Source: Tubiluchus corallicola
Taxonomy: Eukaryota > Priapulida > Priapulimorpha > Priapulimorphida > Tubiluchidae
DNA length: 55,652 nucleotides
Reading direction: 5' to 3'
NCBI GenBank assembly: GCA_030141605.1
Contig: JAQGDQ010000478.1
Span: 1 to 55,652 of the forward strand
Shown: positions 1 through 11,920 of the stretch, piece after piece
Layout: every line of letters starts with the position of its first letter
How positions within the stretch are numbered: the stretch's first letter is position 1
The notes under the pieces: generated by a model
The model's database searches: none
Seen by the model: only the letters and a program-made list of their open reading frames with translations
What the model was told of the DNA's origin: nothing
Program-made: the position numbers and the translations under genes

Positions 1-1278
1 AGACGACGCTACAGGCTTACGTGTACTCAGTGGCGTAGCTAATGGGGGGGGGCAAGGGGTTCTCATACAGAAACAAGAGACGACGCTACAGGCTTACGTG
101 TACTCAGTGGCGTAGCTAATAGGGGGGGGGGCAAGGGGTCAGATACAGAAACAAGAGACGACGCTACAGGCTTACGTGTACTCAGTGGCGTAGCTAATAG
201 GGAGGAGCAAGGGGTTCAGATACAGAAACAAGAGACGACGCTACAGGATTACGTGCACTCAATGGCATCTAATTATTATAGTATATAGAGCCATAGTAGT
301 ACAACGTCGAAGCCGATACGGCTAAATCAGTGCGAGTCAGATGTCCATGGTCATCATCATGGAGAAAGAATTAGCACTGAGACGCTTGCGCGCGAGAAGA
401 GATGGCCGCGCAAAGTCCACCTCCACTTGGCAGATAGAGTGTAGATCGGCGGCATGAAGAAACACGACGGCCGCACTCATAATCTGTTGCACCGCAGTGA
501 AGACAACCAGAAAACAGGCCGAATCGGCAAAATGAACTGCTAGCTTCTCGATGAGCCATGCCATGCCAGAAGACGAGTTGCCAGCCTTGCACGCCATGAA
601 CCATCATCCACACAAGCTGCTGCCCTTGTGCTTGGGTGCCTTCATCCGCTTTTACAGCCGTTGGGAATGGAAGATTCCTCATCCGCCTGTCAAAACCGTT
701 GAGGACTTCAGTCGTATCCCTGACCAAGGGAGGCGCGCTATACCCCGCACCACTGGGTCCTTGCCTGAACTTAGTTACTGCTCCCGCAGCATCCACCCCC
801 GCGACTAGGACGCGCCAGACAAGAGTTGCCCAAGTGCATCTAGAGAAGAGGGCTCTAGATACCAGAGGCCGGGTTAACTCCTCTGTGTGAGGCCAGAAGA
901 GAAGGCTATAGAGCCATAGACAAACATGTAATTGCTTTATGTGTCGCTGCGCCCATTTTATGTGCTTGCTCCCCCTCACTTTAGAAGCTGGCTACGCCCA
1001 TGGGTGCACTGCATACGCCCTCTATGCTGAGTAAATAATTTTTCTAAAATTAATCGTGATATGTAGACAAAAATCTGTTTGTTAGCACTTTATACTCTCG
1101 TTGCAAATTAAAAATTCAAGAATGGACATTTTAGTCGTTAAACAGACGCATCGTATCATTGACAGTTGAAAAGTTTATAGTTCATTTAGTGGAAAAATAG
1201 GTGGGTTATGCAGGTAAATTATATTTGGGAAATGGGTGTCAATGTTGGTTCAGTTCTAATATTCTACGTCCAACCTTG
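1..1278. repeat. Inverted-duplication arm A (truncated by window start)
   Basis: This segment is the near-identical reverse complement of 7780-9290. The two arms match through the GC-richer block at 340-1000 with few substitutions and at least one 1-bp indel (a T run near 694). The match ends at about 1278, where the arm meets a PLAT exon fragment. The first 250 bases are three units of a roughly 77-bp tandem repeat carrying GTGGCGTAGCTAAT plus a G run, so the arm probably continues left of the window. A hAT-like non-autonomous element lies at about 260-1003. Open frames exist on both strands (for example 202 codons at 371-979 minus), but I recognise no protein in them. Confidence 0.9.
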
Positions 1279-1421
1279 ATGACATCAGTTCTTCCCCTTT
1301 CAAATCTCTCTCCCTCCTTAGGTAACACCATCTCAGCTGTACTTCCATTCTCACCAAAAACAGTCATTGTGATGACAGAATCCGTTCCTGCATCTTTAAC
1401 ATCACCGGTAAAGATGGTCAG
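1275..1421 (-). pseudogene. PLAT/LH2-domain exon fragment, copy 1
   Basis: The minus strand reads 49 codons containing FTGDVKDAGTDS, VFGENGS and ERFERGRTDVIK. These are the hallmark blocks of PLAT (lipoxygenase-homology) domains as found in LOXHD1-like and polycystin-like proteins. The 3' edge, AAG followed by GT, could be a splice donor. The 5' edge is bad: an in-frame TAA sits just before LTIFTGDV, and no AG acceptor lies between that stop and the PLAT core. I see no other exon of such a gene nearby, so this is most likely a relic, or one exon of a repeated-domain gene whose other exons lie outside the window. The domain call is good; function is doubtful. Confidence 0.6.
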
Positions 1422-1668
1422 TTAGTACGGAATAACTGTAAAAAAACTTTCTCAAGACGCACTCAATAAAAGTGAAAAGATGGAAAATTACAGCAAAGTA
1501 AACAGTTTGAGGAGAATTTTACATGCATATCTTACATATATGCATTTCCTTTAAATCTAAATTAAATCTTGATTTTATAGTTTAAACAGAACAACTTTAT
1601 TAGAACTTTTAATTTATGTAGTTAAAAAAATCCTGTAGAGCAACAAGAGAAATTGATACAGTAAATTA

Positions 1669-2126
1669 CCGTATTTTCCCGTGTATAAGAGACCCTTGTG
1701 TATAAGAGACCCCTTCAATTTTTAGGCAAAAATTCTGGAAAAAAGTTTTTTCAGACGGACATTTTTAGAGGGTAGAGTACAACTTTTTTCAACTCAGTGC
1801 GGTACTGAAAACAAAATAAAACCAGTTAATAAAACTTTGTAGAAAAAGAGTACTGGTATATATTAAAGTGCGTACCTGCAAACCTGTAACAGGAAAAGAG
1901 AAAACGAGGAGATAATGCCTGTGTCACGATGCTTGTATTGCTTACAACCGCTTCATAGTCGAACGCTACACGCAAAACAGTTGTAGAGCACTTATTTCTT
2001 TAAAATCATTAGTGTCACAATTTATGCATCTTATTGAAAAGACTTACTCCCATGTATAAGAGACCCCCTATTTTTAAAGTGAAAATTCTGAGCAAAAAAG
2101 GGTCTCTTATACACGGGAAAATACGG
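1669..2126. mobile_element. 458-bp MITE with TA target-site duplication
   Basis: The ends are inverted, CCGTATTTTCCCGTGTATAAG at the left and its complement at the right, flanked by TA on both sides. The paralogous block at 4811-4826 has a single uninterrupted TA at the same place, so the insertion is precisely defined. GTATAAGAGACCC recurs just inside both ends. TA duplication suggests a Tc1/mariner-type or similar transposase acting in trans. No coding capacity. Confidence 0.9.
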
Positions 2127-2627
2127 TATGCACTAATTATGTATTGTAAATGTATATTGTAAATACATAATTAGTGCTTAATTTACTGTATCAATTTCTT
2201 TTCTACTTGTCTGGAGTGTTTTAATGCACAACTGTTTGTGGTGTCTTCATAAGAAAAGGTTCAACAGCAATATTGTCATAACTAAGCAACTACGTATGTG
2301 TTAATCAGTTAAATATCATGTCAGTGACATAACTGTTTGTGGTGTCTTCCTAAGAAAAGCCCCAACAGTAATATTGTCATCATTAAACAACTACATATGT
2401 TACCCAATTAAATCAGATGTTAATGGCATAACTGTTTGTGGTGTCTTCCCAAGAAAAACGTCAACAGTTCTATTGTCATTACTAAACAACTGCATATGTG
2501 TTACTCAATTAAATATCATATTAAACTAAGAAGCTTTTTAAAAATTAACTGTTAAGGTCAAAGTTTAAAATATTTTCGCTCATTTACATCAATTAAGTCA
2601 CATGAGAATTAATGTATTAAAAGCAAA

Positions 2628-3329
2628 TGTAAATAACCAAATAGATTGATCTGATTTTTGGTCTTGTGCAGCGAATTTGTGCTTCATGAAATCGTGATTC
2701 AATGTGAAATGTAAAAATGCTTTTCACACCTGTAATTAAGCCTGTTTCGAGCAGAAGTTCATTCCTTGTTTATTACAGTATAAAAGTATTGTTCTTTGTT
2801 CTACAACTAAATAAAAAAGTATGTATAAACAAAAACATCCAGTCAGACTTATTAGCAATTTATTTGTACACAAATAACCAAATGCAAAAATATCACTTTT
2901 ACATGGACTTTTACAGTTAAATCATTGTAAATGGATGTACCATGACACATGGTTAGTTCATCATCGAGGTTGAACCACTGAACCAGCCGATGTGTCTTAA
3001 CCACGCTTGAGCGTGAATAGGCTTAGCTCCTCCCTCACACAGATAAATAGCCATGGGAACAATGGTAAATAAAACCAGTAGGCTGAGTATTGAACCCACA
3101 GTCACCAATTCGTTCACTGACCAGGGTCGGCATTGTTTAACTTTCGTGACTAAGCGAGTAACGCGACTGTACAATACAGTCAATAATGAACAAGCTGTGT
3201 AGCATCTAGTAAGATCTGAGATTTGAGTTTTAATTTTAAATAATTATTAGTGATTCTTGCACAAAATCTTGCATATTTCCCAAGCAGTGGCGTCTTGTAG
3301 CTAAAATTAAACAAAACCTACATAAGTAA
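2628..3329. other. AT-rich spacer, no gene seen
   Basis: I see no splice-supported coding signal or recognised repeat here. Short open frames on both strands look random. Confidence 0.6.
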
Positions 3330-3650
3330 TTTTAATGTTGTAATTGTAATTTTAGATAAACAAACATATGAAGGTTTATACACAAACTTGAAAAAATTCT
3401 AAACAAAAAATATTTTTGTTCACTAATAGCCTAAATTGTCGCAGTTCAAGCTTGATCCATTCATGGTGTAACCACGTGACAACTGACAACAAACTGTGTG
3501 AGCGACAGTACTTTCTCTACCTGGGCTCAGACATGTGCACAGCCAAACACCGCATTACTGGAGCACACTGTGCTGGACTGTGAAGCAAACAGTACTACCC
3601 TCAAGTGCTCTGATTCCGTACAAGTATAAAAAAAGAACTAAAGAAAAAAG
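3330..3650 (+). repeat. ~320-bp dispersed repeat, copy 1
   Basis: Related in inverted orientation to 16250-16570. Shared blocks include CTACTTTCTCTACCT-like sequence and GCATTACTGGAGCACACTGTG, and both end in an A-rich GTATAAARAAAGAACT tail. The A-rich end suggests a SINE-like retroelement, but I find no clear tRNA or 5S promoter in it. Confidence 0.65.
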
Positions 3651-3721
3651 ACTTATTATATTGAATAATATCAGTGAAAATAGGGGATGCTGCAGTTCCA
3701 CAGTAGCTGTACATGAGCTGC

Positions 3722-4388
3722 CACTGTCTAGCCACTTCAACAACTGTCTAACCACTTCAACAACTGTCTAACCACTTCAATAACTGTCTAACCACTTCAA
3801 CAACTGTCTAACCACTTCAATAACTGTCTAACACTTAAACAACTGTCCAATCACTTCAACAACTGTCCAATCACTTCAATAACTGTCTAACCATTTCAAT
3901 AACTGTCCAACCACTTCAACAACTGTCTAACCACTTCAATAACTGTCTAACCGCTTCAACAACTGTCTAACCACTTCAATAACTGTCTAACCGCTTCAAC
4001 AACTGTCTAACCGCTTCAATAACTGTCTAACCACTTCAACAACTGTCTAACCACTTCAATAACTGTCTAACCACTTCAATAACTGTCTAACCACTTCAAT
4101 AACTGTCTAACCACTTCAATAACTGTCTAACCACTTCAACAACTGTCTAGCCACTTCAACAACTGTCTAACCACTTCAATAACTGTCCAATCACTTCAAT
4201 AACTGTCTAACCACTTCAATAACTGTCCAATCACTTCAACAACTGTCTAACCACTTCAACAACTGTCTAACCACTTCAACAACTGTCTAACCACTTCAAT
4301 AACTGTCTAACCACTTCAACAACTGTCCAACCACTTCAACAACTGTCTAACCACTTCAACAACTGTCTAACCACTTCAATAACTAACC
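3722..4388. repeat. 20-bp minisatellite (~33 copies)
   Basis: Tandem units of AACTGTCTAACCACTTCAAY with scattered variants (CCAATCACTTC, CCGCTTC). It lies between the two PLAT-bearing duplicated blocks. Confidence 0.97.
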
Positions 4389-4427
4389 AAATACCATAAA
4401 GTAAAAAGAGAGAAAAACTGCTCAAAC

Positions 4428-4574
4428 CTTGATGACATCAGTTCTTCCCCTTTCAAATCTCTCTCCCTCCTTAGGTAACACCATCTCAGCTGTACTTCCA
4501 TTCTCACCAAAAACAGTCATTGTGATGACAGAATCCGTTCCTGCATCTTTAACATCACCGGTAAAGATGGTCAG
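4428..4574 (-). pseudogene. PLAT/LH2-domain exon fragment, copy 2
   Basis: This encodes the same 49 residues as 1275-1421, with the same upstream in-frame TAA and missing acceptor. The donor context differs (GTTTGA here, GTTGGA in copy 1) because the two copies diverge exactly at the exon end. LOXHD1-like genes have many tandem PLAT domains, so tandem exon duplication is plausible. Both copies appear defective at the 5' side. Confidence 0.6.
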
Positions 4575-4798
4575 TTAGTACGGAATAACTGTAAAAAAAC
4601 TTTCTCAAGACGCACTCAATAAAAGTGAAAAGATGGAAAATTACAGCAAAGTAAACAGTTTGAGGAGAATTTTACATGCATATCTTACATATATGCATTT
4701 CCTTTAAATCTAAATTAAATCTCGATTTTATAGTTTAAACAGAACAACTTTATTAGAACTTTTAATTTATGTAGTTAAAAAAATCCTGTAGAGCAACA

Positions 4799-4908
4799 AG
4801 AGAAATTGATACAGTAAATTATGCACTAATTATGTATTGTAAATATGCATTATGTGTTGTAAATACATAATTAGTGCTTAATTTACTGTATCAATTTCTT
4901 TTCTACTT
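4799..4908. repeat. Imperfect palindrome of a dispersed repeat family
   Basis: Arms of about 45 bp (4799-4843 and 4864-4908) built on the core AATTAGTGCATAATTTACTG. The same core recurs at 1655-2205 (split by the MITE), 30791-31030 and 34740-34830. Confidence 0.7.
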
Positions 4909-5331
4909 GTCTGGAGTGTTTTAATGCAAAACTGTTTGTGGTGTCTTCGTAAGAAAAGGTTCAACAGCAATATTGTCATAACTAAGCAACTACGTATGTG
5001 TTAATCAGTTAAATATCATGTCAGTGACATAACTGTTTGTGGTGTCTTCCTAAGAAAAGCCCCAACAGTAACATTGTCATCATTAAACAACTACATAGGT
5101 ATGTTACCCGATTAAATAAGATGTCAGTGACATAACTGTTTGTGGTGTCTTCTTAAGAAAAGCGTCAACAGTTTTATTGTCATTACTAAACAACTACGTA
5201 TGTGTTAACCAATTAAATATCATATTAAACTAAGAAGCTTTTTAAAAATTAACTGTTAAGGTCAAAGTTTAAAATATTTTCGCTCATTTACATCAATTAA
5301 GTCACATGAGAATTAATGTATTAAAAGCAAA

Positions 5332-6169
5332 ATAAAAACGTTTGAAACACATTTTTTAAACGATGTAATTTCTAAATCAGATTCTATGTCCCGGTATTTC
5401 TAATGCTCCCAGTGTGCAATATTTTTGCCTTTATTGCATTTTGTGGACCCTTCGGAAATAACTAATAGTTTTGTGACTGTTGCTTAAAGTGTTATCCACG
5501 TCAAATAAAGAATAATAATAATTGGCGATGAATTCATAAATCTGAGCATAAACAATATTGAACAGATGCTGATTTAGCTATAAATTAGTATTTTAGAAAA
5601 GTCGTTTTCAATCTATAGCATCTCTAGTGAGTAAATGTTTGCATCATTTTATCGATAGTGCCGATGTACCTGCACGTGTTAATGACTGCTGCCATTGGCA
5701 GAGTTTTCCTTGGCAAGGAACGAAGAATGCTTGAGACGGCTGTTATTTGAAGAAGGAAAAAATCCTGTAGGCTGCCTATTGAAGGACATCAAAACAAAAT
5801 TTGGGTTTATCAATGTAATACCGCCGTTATGCAGAGTTAAATATGTATTGAAACCAAATTTTGTTTTGCCTTGCTGAAGCACGTGCATACCTTAGCGTTT
5901 TTGAGCAGAAAATTAGCCTAGTACAATATACGTTGCTACTCGTCCTGAACAAAAGGGATTTAGGCACCGGACGGATAGACAATATGTGCCAAGCATGACG
6001 TTCGACAAGACAGTGATTGCAGATACAGTACATGCATCACAAATAACTTGCGAGAACGGAGACTTGTTTTGAAAACTGTCATTGTTGTAGGCGTAATTGT
6101 CTACGTAATAATCACCGTTGTTGCAACGTAAATAGAAAAATGATGCAGTAAGGAAAGGATGATAAATAA
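5332..6169. other. Spacer before H2A, no gene seen
   Basis: AT-rich, without a supported gene. It holds one 14-bp inverted repeat, AAAACAAAATTTGG at about 5787 and CCAAATTTTGTTTT at about 5853. Confidence 0.55.
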
Positions 6170-6193
6170 GCAAAATCAGAATTTTCTTTCGGA
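6170..6193 (-). promoter_or_regulatory. Histone downstream element and extension (H2A)
   Basis: The purine-rich GAAAGAAAA lies about 10-15 nt past the stem-loop, where U7 snRNA pairs in animal histone processing. It continues as TTCTGATTTTGC, which is shared with the other three histone genes here. Confidence 0.8.
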
Positions 6194-6202
6194 TCATTTA
6201 GT

Positions 6203-6218
6203 GGCCCTGAAAAGGGCC
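6203..6218 (-). terminator. Histone 3' stem-loop of H2A
   Basis: GGCCCTTTTCAGGGCC on the minus strand: a 6-bp stem and 4-nt loop fitting the histone mRNA consensus bound by SLBP, preceded by the usual A/C-rich flank (CAACC). Confidence 0.97.
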
Positions 6219-6253
6219 GGTTGGTTTTATTGGTTTGCAACGAAGATCATCAT

Positions 6254-6977
<724 letters not shown>

Positions 6978-7346
6978 ATGCCTCCTAAACCAAGTGGAAA
7001 AGCAGCGAAGAAAGCTGGCAAGGCCCAAAAGAGACCAACTTCTGACAAGAAGAAGAGGCGAAAGAGAAAGGAAAGCTACAGCATTTACATCTACAAGGTG
7101 CTGAAGCAAGTTCACCCAGATACTGGAATCTCTAGCAAAGCTATGAGCATCATGAACAGTTTCGTCAATGATCTGTTCGAGAGAATCTCTGGAGAAGCTT
7201 CCCGTCTTGCTCATTACAACAAACGTTCCACCATCACAAGCAGAGAGATCCAGACTGCTGTCCGTCTTCTCCTTCCAGGAGAGTTGGCTAAGCACGCCGT
7301 GAGTGAAGGAACCAAGGCAGTGACCAAGTACACCAGCTCCAAGTAA
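6978..7346 (+). CDS. H2B: Histone H2B
   Basis: Core nucleosomal histone, 122 residues, intronless. The N-terminal tail is lysine-rich ([18 protein letters not shown]), then [20 protein letters not shown] opens the histone fold. The C-terminal helix ends AVTKYTSSK and carries the conserved ubiquitinated lysine. The PPK...[11 protein letters not shown] start is the protostome type; [12 protein letters not shown] departs from the more usual NDIFERIA(A/S)EAS at three positions. The start codon is fixed by the conserved MPPK and the TATA box about 85 bp upstream. The gene is divergently paired with H2A and followed by the histone stem-loop. Confidence 0.98.
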   Translation: MPPKPSGKAAKKAGKAQKRPTSDKKKRRKRKESYSIYIYKVLKQVHPDTGISSKAMSIMNSFVNDLFERISGEASRLAHYNKRSTITSREIQTAVRLLLPGELAKHAVSEGTKAVTKYTSSK

Positions 7347-7379
7347 ACTGCTGAAATGATTCTACCAATAAAACCAACC

Positions 7380-7395
7380 GGCCCTTTTCAGGGCC
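7380..7395 (+). terminator. Histone 3' stem-loop of H2B
   Basis: GGCCCTTTTCAGGGCC, identical to that of the other three histone genes, 33 bp after the stop codon. Confidence 0.97.
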
Positions 7396-7404
7396 ATCAT
7401 GCCT

Positions 7405-7430
7405 ATCCGAGAGAAAATTCTGATTTTGCT
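7405..7430 (+). promoter_or_regulatory. Histone downstream element and extension (H2B)
   Basis: CCGAGAGAAAATTCTGATTT and the following TGCT. The GAGAGAAAA part is the expected U7-pairing element; the 3' half is the shared extension. Confidence 0.8.
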
Positions 7431-7779
7431 AAATAAATCACTGACTTTTAGGAATCGCATGTCGCCAAGTACGGTTATATACGTGACAAAAACGATTCCC
7501 GATAAATTATGTTCATTACAAGGTATTCAAGGAACTATTCATTATTAAATGATATACATTGTTGTAATGTTTCATTATGGTATTTTTCTGTTTTTGAGAT
7601 TTATGGACAGACCTCTACGATAATCATCGTGCAAAATCTCAGAAGGAGACACTATCTTATTTTCAAGATATGCATTGAATACACGGACTTACTGAATCCG
7701 ACGTATTTATCGTTTTAGTCGGATTAAATGAAGTTTCCGAGGTCTGAACACGGTTTGTGACATTTTCTCGGGTACCAGA
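7431..7779. other. Spacer after H2B, no gene seen
   Basis: Unique-looking AT-rich sequence between the H2B processing signals and inverted arm B. Short frames only. Confidence 0.6.
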
Positions 7780-8052
7780 CAAGGTGGGACGTAGAATATT
7801 AGCACTGAACCATCATTGTCACCCATTTCCGTAATATAATTTACATGCATAACCCACCTATTTTTCCACTAGATGAACTATAAACTTTTCAACTGTCAAT
7901 GATACGATGCGTCTGTTTTACGACTAAAATGTCCATTCTTGAATTTTTTTATTTTGCAACAAGAGTATAAAGTGAATCAGATTTTTGTCTACATATCACG
8001 ATTAATTTTAGAAAAATTATTTACTCAGCATAGAGGGCGTATGCAGTGCACC

Positions 8053-8794
8053 CATGGGCGTAGCCAGCTTCTAAAGTGAGGGGGAGCAAGCACATAAAAT
8101 GGGCGCAGCGACACATAAAGCAATTACATGTTTGTCTATGGCTCTATAGCCTTCTCTTCTGGCCTCACACAGAGGAGTTAACCCGGCCTCTGGTATCTAG
8201 AGCCCTCTTCTCTAGATGCACTTGGGCAACTCTTGTCTGGCGCGTCCTAGTCGCGGGGGTGGATGCTGCGGGAGCAGTAACTAAGTTCAGGCAAGGACTC
8301 AGTGGTGCGGGGTATAGCGCGCCTCCCTTGGTCAGGGATACGACTGAAGTCCTCAACGGTTTGACAGGCGGATGAGGAATCTTCCACTCCCAACGGCTGT
8401 AAAAGCGGATGAAGGCACCCAAGCACAAGGGCAGCAGCTTGTGTGGATGATGGTTCATGGCGTGCAAGGCTGGCAACTCGTCTTCTGGCATGACATGGCT
8501 CATCGAGAAGCTAGCAGTTCATTTTGCCGATTCGGCCTGTTTTCTGGTTGTCTTCACTGCGGTGCAACAGATTATGAGTGCGGCCGTCGTGTTTCTTCAT
8601 GCCGCCGATCTACACTCTATCTGCCAAGTGGAGGTGGACTTTGCGCGGCCATCTCTTCTCGCGCGCAAGCGTCTCAGTGCTAATTCTTTCTGCATGATGA
8701 TGACCATGGACATCTGACTCGCACTGATTTAGCCGTATCGGCTTCGACGTTGTACTACTATGGCTCTATATACTATAATAATTAGATGCCATTG
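8053..8794. mobile_element. hAT-like non-autonomous element inside arm B
   Basis: The left end reads CATGGGCGTAGCC and the right end, on the opposite strand, CAATGGCATC. They are flanked by near-identical 8-bp sequences, agtgcacc at 8045-8052 and agtgcacg at 8795-8802, as expected for a hAT target-site duplication. The neighbouring 77-bp units carry a better-preserved version of the end, CAGTGGCGTAGC. No transposase frame is recognisable. The same element lies in arm A at about 260-1003 with the same flanks, so it was copied together with the arm. Confidence 0.55.
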
Positions 8795-9283
8795 AGTGCA
8801 CGTAATCCTGTAGCGTCGTCTCTTGTTTCTGTATCTGAACCCCTTGCTCCTCCCTATTAGCTACGCCACTGAGTACACGTAAGCCTGTAGCGTCGTCTCT
8901 TGTTTCTGTATCTGACCCCTTGCCCCCCCCCCTATTAGCTACGCCACTGAGTACACGTAAGCCTGTAGCGTCGTCTCTTGTTTCTGTATGAGAACCCCTT
9001 GCCCCCCCCCATTAGCTACGCCACTGAGTACACGTAAGCCTGTAGCGTCGTCTCTTGTTTCTGTATCAGAACCCCTTGCACCCCCCTATTAGCTACGCCA
9101 CTGAGTGCACGTCTCTTGTTTCTATGTCAGAACCCCTTGCTCCCCTATTAGCTACGCCACTGAATGCACGTAAGCCTGTAGCGTCGTCTCTTGTTTCTGT
9201 ATCTGAACCCCTTTCTCCTCCCCCTATTAGCTACGCCACTGAGTGCACGTAAGCCTGTAGCGTCGTCTCTTGTTTCTGTATCA
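8795..9283. repeat. ~77-bp tandem repeat built from transposon end plus flank
   Basis: About 6-7 units. Each contains a GTCGTCTCTTGTTTCTGTAT block, a C-rich run, TAGCTACGCCACTG (a hAT-like end) and AGTRCACG (the target-site sequence). One unit near 9100 is internally deleted. The same array, reverse-complemented, occupies 1-260. Confidence 0.85.
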
Positions 9284-9290
9284 GAAGAGA

Positions 9291-10589
9291 GACCCTCAGT
9301 CACAAACCAGTATTTTGGCGGGAGATTTACGTCACCCAGAAAGACCTGCCATCCAGTTTAGTTCCCTATTTTAGGTAAATCAGCAAAAACGTATTACAGT
9401 AGGTAGTCAGCGTAGAATGCGCCGTGTTTTGATGACGAAAATTCCGAATAATAAACAACATATGAAAATTATACTGGGCTACGTATCGAAACGGACATTA
9501 TCAATATTTTTTCGGGCCCGTAAAAGATAAATTACGATATGAACAAGGCGCATAGGACCACCTACACATGCAAATCGTAAATGGAAAATATTGTCTTCGC
9601 AAATTAACAAGAACATGATTGGTAATGGATCGAATACTTTGCTAAGTAATCGAATATTAAACGATTACTTTTGTGTCTATGAATGTTATCATAATTGGAA
9701 ATACAAAAATGTACTCTTTGCGTGCAAGCCGTCACCAATATCCGTGAGTGACCTGACGCCTAACAAACAAACAGTTGCGATGTAGCATAAAGTAATGCTG
9801 CTGGCTGAGTGTACTTTCAACACCACATAAAGTAGTGCTACTTACAGTTTTTAATAAAATCGCATTTTTCTATTCTTTTTAGGTGCAATTAAGTATTTCA
9901 ATGTAAGCAAGTTCAGAATTTTACCAAAACTAAATTTTAGCAAATTTGCAAAAAATGTGACTCCCGAATTCTTTGATTGTAAAGCAACAAGAACTAATAA
10001 TCTTCCCAGATATGACATCAGTTGAAAGTACATGGTGTTCCAAAAACTATATAAAATAATTAATGACACACGTTCTAACCGTACATGATTTTCACGTGTC
10101 CAATTTTATTTTTAAATATTAATTACAACTGCATCGAGCGAAATTATAAAAGGCTTCTAACCGAATTAAAAGGTGGTAACTTTCCATCTAAATATACGAA
10201 ACAATCGAATATAGCAACTGTGAAGCATGAAGGCTTGAAAAGTGGCCCGACTCCAGTATCGTTCTGAGCAATTTCGCTAGAGGCTTATAGAGTTTATTTA
10301 TTGCATTTTTTGGGTGCTGGGAGCACAAATTTGGCACCACCACCCCACCCCCACCCCCCGTATCAGATATGCCGTGAGATCTCTCAGCAATCGATTACTG
10401 ACTCGGTAAAAGCTACGTACTTGAAATTAGCATTATCGTTTGGTTAAAGTCCATTGCTGTCAGTCATTTGCGACGATGAAAATATAACACTAACGTTAAT
10501 GATTAGTAAAATGACGTGTTAATTGCAACTGATTAAGTATAGTTTATTATTATGAGGATATTTATCTGCAGAAATATCTCGTAATAAAA
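9291..10589. other. Spacer between arm B and H3, no gene seen
   Basis: About 1.3 kb without a recognised gene. There is a C-rich run near 10338 and nothing resembling histone H1. Short frames look random. Confidence 0.55.
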
Positions 10590-10614
10590 GCAAAATCAGA
10601 ATTTTCTCTCGGAT
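10590..10614 (-). promoter_or_regulatory. Histone downstream element and extension (H3)
   Basis: On the minus strand, CGAGAGAAAATTCTGATTTT and the following GC, nearly identical to the H2B element at the same distance from the stem-loop. Confidence 0.8.
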
Positions 10615-10623
10615 AGATATGGT

Positions 10624-10639
10624 GGCCCTGAAAAGGGCC
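10624..10639 (-). terminator. Histone 3' stem-loop of H3
   Basis: GGCCCTTTTCAGGGCC on the minus strand, preceded by CCAACC, 29 bp past the stop. Confidence 0.97.
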
Positions 10640-10668
10640 GGTTGGTTTAAAATGTAACAACTGGTCAT

Positions 10669-11839
<1,171 letters not shown>

Positions 11840-11868
11840 GAGCCGTCTTTAAAACTGGAAAACCAACC

Positions 11869-11884
11869 GGCCCTTTTCAGGGCC
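11869..11884 (+). terminator. Histone 3' stem-loop of H4
   Basis: GGCCCTTTTCAGGGCC with upstream AACCAACC, the same as in the other three genes. Confidence 0.97.
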
Positions 11885-11894
11885 ACCAAATATT

Positions 11895-11920
11895 TCTGAA
11901 AGGAAATTCTGATTTTGCTA
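11895..11920 (+). promoter_or_regulatory. Histone downstream element and extension (H4)
   Basis: GAAAGGAAATTCTGATTTTG: the U7-type element with one G in place of A, followed by the same TTCTGATTTTGCTA extension. Confidence 0.78.

Larger units (their letters stand above)
1272..2627. repeat. Direct-duplicated block, copy 1 (with MITE insertion)
   Basis: Matches 4425-5331 almost base for base apart from a 458-bp insertion at 1669-2126. It contains the PLAT exon fragment, an AT-rich stretch, an imperfect palindrome with arms AATTGATACAGTAAATTA...TAATTTACTGTATCAATT, and three roughly 100-bp tandem units beginning AACTGTTTGTGGTGTCTTC (2228-2515). Confidence 0.9.
4425..5331. repeat. Direct-duplicated block, copy 2 (empty-site copy)
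   Basis: Second copy of 1272-2627 in the same orientation, lacking the MITE. Its left border lies at the last base of the PLAT exon fragment; the sequence beyond (the would-be intron) differs between copies. It has the same three roughly 100-bp tandem units (4930-5215). Confidence 0.9.
7780..9290. repeat. Inverted-duplication arm B
   Basis: Reverse-complement partner of 1-1278, located between H2B and H3. It holds the same hAT-like element and a longer run (about 6-7 units, 8795-9283) of the 77-bp tandem repeat that ends the other arm. A single-base deletion near 8361 breaks the frame that is open for 202 codons in arm A, which argues against a conserved protein there. Homology with arm A stops at CAAGGT (7780), the point where arm A meets the end of the PLAT exon fragment. 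Confidence 0.9.

Noticed and set aside
371-979. 202-codon minus-strand frame in inverted arm A, and its mirror in arm B
   Set aside because: Overlapping open frames occur on both strands in this GC-richer block, arm B has a 1-bp deletion that breaks the frame, and no domain is recognisable. It lies inside a non-autonomous hAT-like element.
3722-4388. CRISPR array
   Set aside because: The 20-bp units are directly adjacent without unique spacers, in an animal genome with no cas genes. It is a minisatellite, as are the other arrays.
9291-10589. Histone H1 gene between the two histone pairs
   Set aside because: I looked for a Lys/Ala-rich frame and a fifth stem-loop and found neither; only four stem-loops occur in the window.
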